Shown here: one piece after another, positions 61,901 through 64,000 of the stretch
Layout of the letters: every line of letters begins with the position of its first letter
How positions within the stretch are numbered: the first letter of the stretch is position 1
Assembly (NCBI RefSeq): GCF_000024005.1
Contig: NC_013132.1
Coordinates: 434,001-498,000 of the forward strand
Direction: 5' to 3'
Source: Chitinophaga pinensis DSM 2588
Lineage (GTDB): Bacteria > Bacteroidota > Bacteroidia > Chitinophagales > Chitinophagaceae
DNA length: 64,000 nt
Program-made: the position numbers and the translations under genes
The notes under the pieces: model-generated
Seen by the model: only the letters and a program-made list of their open reading frames with translations
What the model was told of the DNA's origin: nothing
Database searches by the model: none

Positions 61901-62315
61901 CAGAAGCTGCTACTTTTTCCCAGAGTGCTTCCGGGTAGGTAACCAATACTTTCTTGTGTACGGCATTACCGGAGAACTTCATCAGTGCCTCCGTACGCAG
62001 CATACTATGACTACTGTTGATCTCGTTGAAGAAGCCGGCCTTTTTAAAGGAGTCCGGGAAGTAGAAGATGTCCAGCCCCTGCGTAATTGACTCAAGGTCA
62101 TTATGGAAATAGGCGGCCTCTTCTCTGTCATTGAGAATGAAAAGGTGATTAACGGAATTGGCCATCTCCCAAGCTCCCGCAGCTACGAATGTGGTGGCAC
62201 TTCCTGTTAATCCTGTTAATTGAAAATACTGTGGATCGGACAAATGTATCCCTTTCACCAGCTGTTGCAGGCGGGAATCTCGCTGGTACAGTTGTAAAAC
62301 AGCCTGTATATTCAT
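58935..62315 (-). CDS. mfd: Transcription-repair coupling factor
   Basis: DNA translocase that removes RNA polymerase stalled at lesions and recruits UvrA. UvrB-homology N-terminal region (about 1-330, FILNDREEAAYFHNDLES), RNA polymerase-interaction domain near 470 (LQAGDFVTHIDHGVGVYSGL), RecG-like motor with Walker A GDVGFGKTE at 594-602, VDEEQKFGV, TLTATPIPRTLQFSLMGARD, ATAHGQMEGHQLEEV and LHQLRGRVGRSNKKAFCYLL, then the C-terminal TRCF domain. 1126 residues is normal. It has its own -7 box 8 bp before the ATG, so a very short leader. Confidence 0.97.
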   Translation of the reverse strand: MNIQAVLQLYQRDSRLQQLVKGIHLSDPQYFQLTGLTGSATTFVAAGAWEMANSVNHLFILNDREEAAYFHNDLESITQGLDIFYFPDSFKKAGFFNEINSSHSMLRTEALMKFSGNAVHKKVLVTYPEALWEKVAASVAYTGNMVQLKVGDVLKVDDLLNKLVSWGFEFTDFVYEPGQYALRGGILDIYSFGNEKPYRIELFGEDIDSIRLFDPESQLSERKLNQVTLIANMDTQGLKHEKASLLGFLPENTIVWMKDPGYVQDVILQLEERLDAFLQTGQQVKVGDDDTIALSEADFVKAHAMMQDLLRRHCIVFGSRQWWEDTNRAFIPLNFETQEQPVFNRQFEMLIKDLDAHNKNKYTLFIFAENARQLERLRSIFEDLKADFTFFPIPSPVSHGFIDHSLKLVCYTDHQIFQRYHKYKVKQAYNKNKAITMKTLRELQAGDFVTHIDHGVGVYSGLQKIEVGGKMQEAIRIIYKNNDLLYVNINSLHKISKYSGKEGVEPRVNKLGSDAWDKLKEKAKTQVKDIAKDLIQLYAARKAQTGFPHSPDTYLQTELEASFLYEDTPDQSKATADVKRDMQSPAPMDRLVCGDVGFGKTEIAVRAAFKSIVDGKQAAVLVPTTILAFQHYKTFSDRLKDFPCTVDYLNRFKSAKEKKETLQRLAEGKIDIIIGTHALLSKDVKFKDLGVMVVDEEQKFGVAAKEKLKQLKINVDTLTLTATPIPRTLQFSLMGARDLSVINTPPPNRQPIETEVHVFDHDLIRDAIYYETERGGQVYFVYNRVKGLGEMSSLIKGLCPDLSIATAHGQMEGHQLEEVILDFIDRKYDVLVCTNIVESGVDIPNANTIIINNAHHFGLSDLHQLRGRVGRSNKKAFCYLLAPPISTLPGDSRKRLQTLEQHSELGSGFQIAMRDLDIRGAGNLLGGEQSGFMAEIGFDMYQKILDEAIRELKQNEFRDLFKDQLEEKKDFVSDCTIDTDLEILIPDSYVESIQERLNLYQELDNITLESKLQAFEVEMQDRFGPVPEPVKDLFCMIRCRWMAIKLGFEKMMLKEGKLRCYFINNPDSPYFESPTFNHILTYLQTRVNNAKLRQVGKNFMLVADKIVTMSDLYDFLHNMEDARNEK

Positions 62316-62323
62316 GAGGGTTG

Positions 62324-62331
62324 CAAAGATA
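62324..62331 (-). promoter_or_regulatory. -7 box (TATCTTTG) for mfd
   Basis: TAnnTTTG match on the minus strand, 8 bp before the mfd ATG, implying an almost leaderless or very short-leader mRNA. Confidence 0.5.
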
Positions 62332-62428
62332 CGGAATTACTGTTATCAGTCCATAAATGGTATACCGGATCGGGACGACCGCTTACGGACTAAATTGGTT
62401 ATATTTAGTATAAATAAATTCCACACAA

Positions 62429-63148
62429 ATGGCGGACCAATGGCATAAGGGACTGGTGACCCGTATCGTACAGGAAACCCATAATACACGCAGGTTCTGG
62501 ATACAGATCCCCGAGCTGGAGCAGTTCAGCTTTAAAGCCGGGCAGTTTGTCACCCTCGATCTTCCCATACACGAACAAAAAAACAAACGCTGGCGCAGCT
62601 ACTCCATTGCCTCCCCGCCGGATGGTACCAATACCATTGAACTGGTGATTGTATTACTGGAAGGAGGGGCAGGTACCAACTATCTCTTTAACCACGTTAA
62701 AGAAGGGAGCGAACTGGTATTAAAAGGCCCGTTAGGTCACTTTGTATTACCCGAACAACTGGACAAAGACCTTTTCTTTATCTGTACAGGCACTGGTATT
62801 GCTCCTTTCAGGGCCATGGCGCAATATATAAAGGCGCACGATCTGGCACATCCGCCTATACATCTTATATATGGGTGCCGACAGCAATGCGATCTGCTGT
62901 ATGCGGCGGAGATGTGGGACCTGGAAAAAGAATTGACAGACTTTCATTATACGCCTACACTATCCAGGGATGATGACAAATGGAGCGGCAGAAAAGGGTA
63001 TGTGCATCTTATTTATGAGGAACTGGCACAACGTCAGCCGGCACATTTCTTCTTATGCGGCTGGAAAAATATGATCGACGAGGCCAAACACCGTATCCTG
63101 GCACTGGGTTATGACAAACATGATATTCACCAGGAGTTATATGGTTAA
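62429..63148 (+). CDS. Ferredoxin--NADP+ reductase-type FAD oxidoreductase
   Basis: Two-domain flavoprotein of the FNR superfamily passing electrons between NAD(P)H and a partner protein. FAD domain: FSFKAGQFVTLDLP, RWRSYSIASPPDG (the RxYS motif), GTNYLFNHVKEGSEL. NAD(P) domain: FFICTGTGIAPFRAM, YGCRQQCDLLYAAEM, HFFLCGWKNMIDEAK, ending in DIHQELYG, the aromatic C-terminus that stacks on FAD in this family. 239 residues, with no ferredoxin domain, unlike the reductase at 20.4 kb. Partner and pathway unknown; the gene appears monocistronic. Confidence 0.92.
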   Translation: MADQWHKGLVTRIVQETHNTRRFWIQIPELEQFSFKAGQFVTLDLPIHEQKNKRWRSYSIASPPDGTNTIELVIVLLEGGAGTNYLFNHVKEGSELVLKGPLGHFVLPEQLDKDLFFICTGTGIAPFRAMAQYIKAHDLAHPPIHLIYGCRQQCDLLYAAEMWDLEKELTDFHYTPTLSRDDDKWSGRKGYVHLIYEELAQRQPAHFFLCGWKNMIDEAKHRILALGYDKHDIHQELYG

Positions 63149-63164
63149 AAGATATACTACAATG

Positions 63165-63196
63165 AGAAAGGCCGCATCCTGGGATGCGGCCTTTCT
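63165..63196. terminator. Bidirectional terminator between the reductase and glyS
   Basis: Perfect 15-bp stem AGAAAGGCCGCATCC (63165-63179) / GGATGCGGCCTTTCT (63182-63196), short loop. Confidence 0.9.
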
Positions 63197-63214
63197 ATAA
63201 TTTATACTTATTTT

Positions 63215-64000
63215 CTATTCGTTGATCTTATTCAACACGAGCTCTTTCACTTTATCCATTGGGATTCTTTCCTGTTCCATGTTATCGCGGTAGCGGATAG
63301 TAACAGTGCCGTCCTCTTTGGTCTGGTGGTCGATCGTTACGCAGAATGGTGTACCGATAGCATCCTGGCGGCGGTAACGTCTGCCAATAGCATCTTTTTC
63401 CTCATAAAAACAATGGAAAGCTGATTTACACTTGTCCATCAGTTCTTTTCCGATTTCTGGCAGACCGTCTTTCTTAGTCAGTGGGAAAATAGCCAGTTTC
63501 ACCGGAGCCAGCTTCGCAGGCAGTTTCATTACCACACGGCTGTCTTCTTTACCATCTTTAGTCAGGTCTTCCTCAACATAAGCATCACAGATTGTCAGCA
63601 GGAACATACGATCCAGACCGATAGAAGTTTCTATCACATACGGGATGTAGTTCTGGTTAATTTCTGTATCGAAATACTGCATTTTCTTTCTGCTGAACTC
63701 CTGGTGTCTGCTCAGATCATGGTCAGTACGGCTATGAATACCTTCTACCTCTTTGAAACCGATAGGGAATTCATATTCGATATCTTCTGCTGCGTCAGCA
63801 TAGAAAGCCAGTTTATCGTGTACATGGAATCTGTACTTATCAGGATCGATACCCAGACTCTTATGCCATTTCAGGCGCTCTTCCTTCCAATAGGCGAACC
63901 ATTCTTTCTGGGTGCCAGGGCGTACGAAGAACTGCATTTCCATCTGCTCAAATTCACGCATGCGGAAGATGAACTGACGGGCTACGATCTCATTACGGAA
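63215..64000 (-). CDS. glyS: Glycyl-tRNA synthetase (dimeric type), 5' end beyond window
   Basis: Class II aminoacyl-tRNA synthetase charging tRNA-Gly. The frame is open to the right edge on the minus strand, adding FRNEIVARQFIFR before the internal Met at 63961, so about 262 C-terminal residues are visible. Motif 2 region FIFRMREFEQMEMQFFVRPG, ADIEYEFPIGFKEVEGIHSR, class II motif 3 IETSIGLDRMFLLTICDAY, then the anticodon-binding domain with LAPVKLAIFPLTKKDGLPEI and IGRRYRRQDAIGTPFCVTID. This is the single-chain alpha-2 enzyme, not the two-subunit GlyQS type. Confidence 0.96.
   Translation of the reverse strand, partial: FRNEIVARQFIFRMREFEQMEMQFFVRPGTQKEWFAYWKEERLKWHKSLGIDPDKYRFHVHDKLAFYADAAEDIEYEFPIGFKEVEGIHSRTDHDLSRHQEFSRKKMQYFDTEINQNYIPYVIETSIGLDRMFLLTICDAYVEEDLTKDGKEDSRVVMKLPAKLAPVKLAIFPLTKKDGLPEIGKELMDKCKSAFHCFYEEKDAIGRRYRRQDAIGTPFCVTIDHQTKEDGTVTIRYRDNMEQERIPMDKVKELVLNKINE

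Overview
The window comes from a Bacteroidota chromosome, most likely a Chitinophaga-like member of the Chitinophagaceae. The evidence is two SusC/SusD outer-membrane pairs, a secreted protein with a gliding-type (type 9 secretion, type B) C-terminal sorting domain, a Bacteroidota-style PcrB/GGGP synthase, a split transketolase, an eukaryote-like IleRS, and 14 upstream boxes matching the Bacteroidota -7 promoter element TAnnTTTG. Gene density is high. I see no prophage, insertion sequence or CRISPR array, and only one tRNA.

Layout. 1-5.4 kb: a tripartite RND efflux operon (adaptor cut by the left edge, inner-membrane pump, TolC-like channel). 5.5-7.4 kb: a secreted carboxypeptidase-regulatory-like protein and a divergent PRPP-synthase homologue. 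7.9-13.0 kb: SusC/SusD pair 1, whose SusC carries an unusual 28-residue periodic linker. 13.1-15.6 kb: palindrome-rich spacer, a Lys/Glu-rich secreted protein with a YcxB-like membrane protein, and a 1.1-kb AT-rich gap. 15.6-21.5 kb: GGGP synthase, a LytS/LytR-type two-component system, dxs and a PaaE-like reductase. 22.2-25.0 kb: initiator tRNA and a stress-protection group (Dps, pirin, OsmC, YceI). 25.3-29.4 kb: scpA translationally coupled to an AraC regulator, a DUF3078 outer-membrane protein, mscL and a PPK2-type kinase. 29.5-38.9 kb: EamA exporter, frr, a WecA/TagO-like transferase, the N-terminal half of transketolase, rbfA with a LolE/FtsX-like permease, an MsbA-like ABC exporter, and a GpgS-like glycosyltransferase fused to a degenerate SerB-like HAD domain. 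39-44 kb: ileS followed by a DksA-like protein with a histone-H1-like tail. 44-51 kb: PepSY-like protein, an AraC regulator with a cysteine cluster divergent from an AsmA-like protein, gyrB and a small lipoprotein. 51.4-55.9 kb: SusC/SusD pair 2. 56-64 kb: SIMPL protein, lectin/PKD surface protein, mfd, a flavin reductase and glyS (cut by the right edge).

Most of the window is core metabolism and envelope biology. No clear new multi-gene system stands out. The best candidates for something undescribed are single proteins: the GpgS-like/pseudo-HAD fusion with a C-terminal membrane segment (37.3-38.9 kb), the zinc-finger-less DksA with an H1-like tail (39.4-40.4 kb), the periodic linker in SusC-1, and the cysteine-cluster AraC regulator with an 18-bp palindrome in its divergent promoter region. 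Several strong inverted repeats in spacers (13.1, 45.0 and 58.9 kb) also deserve a look. All functional names rest on motif recognition by eye; no database search was run.
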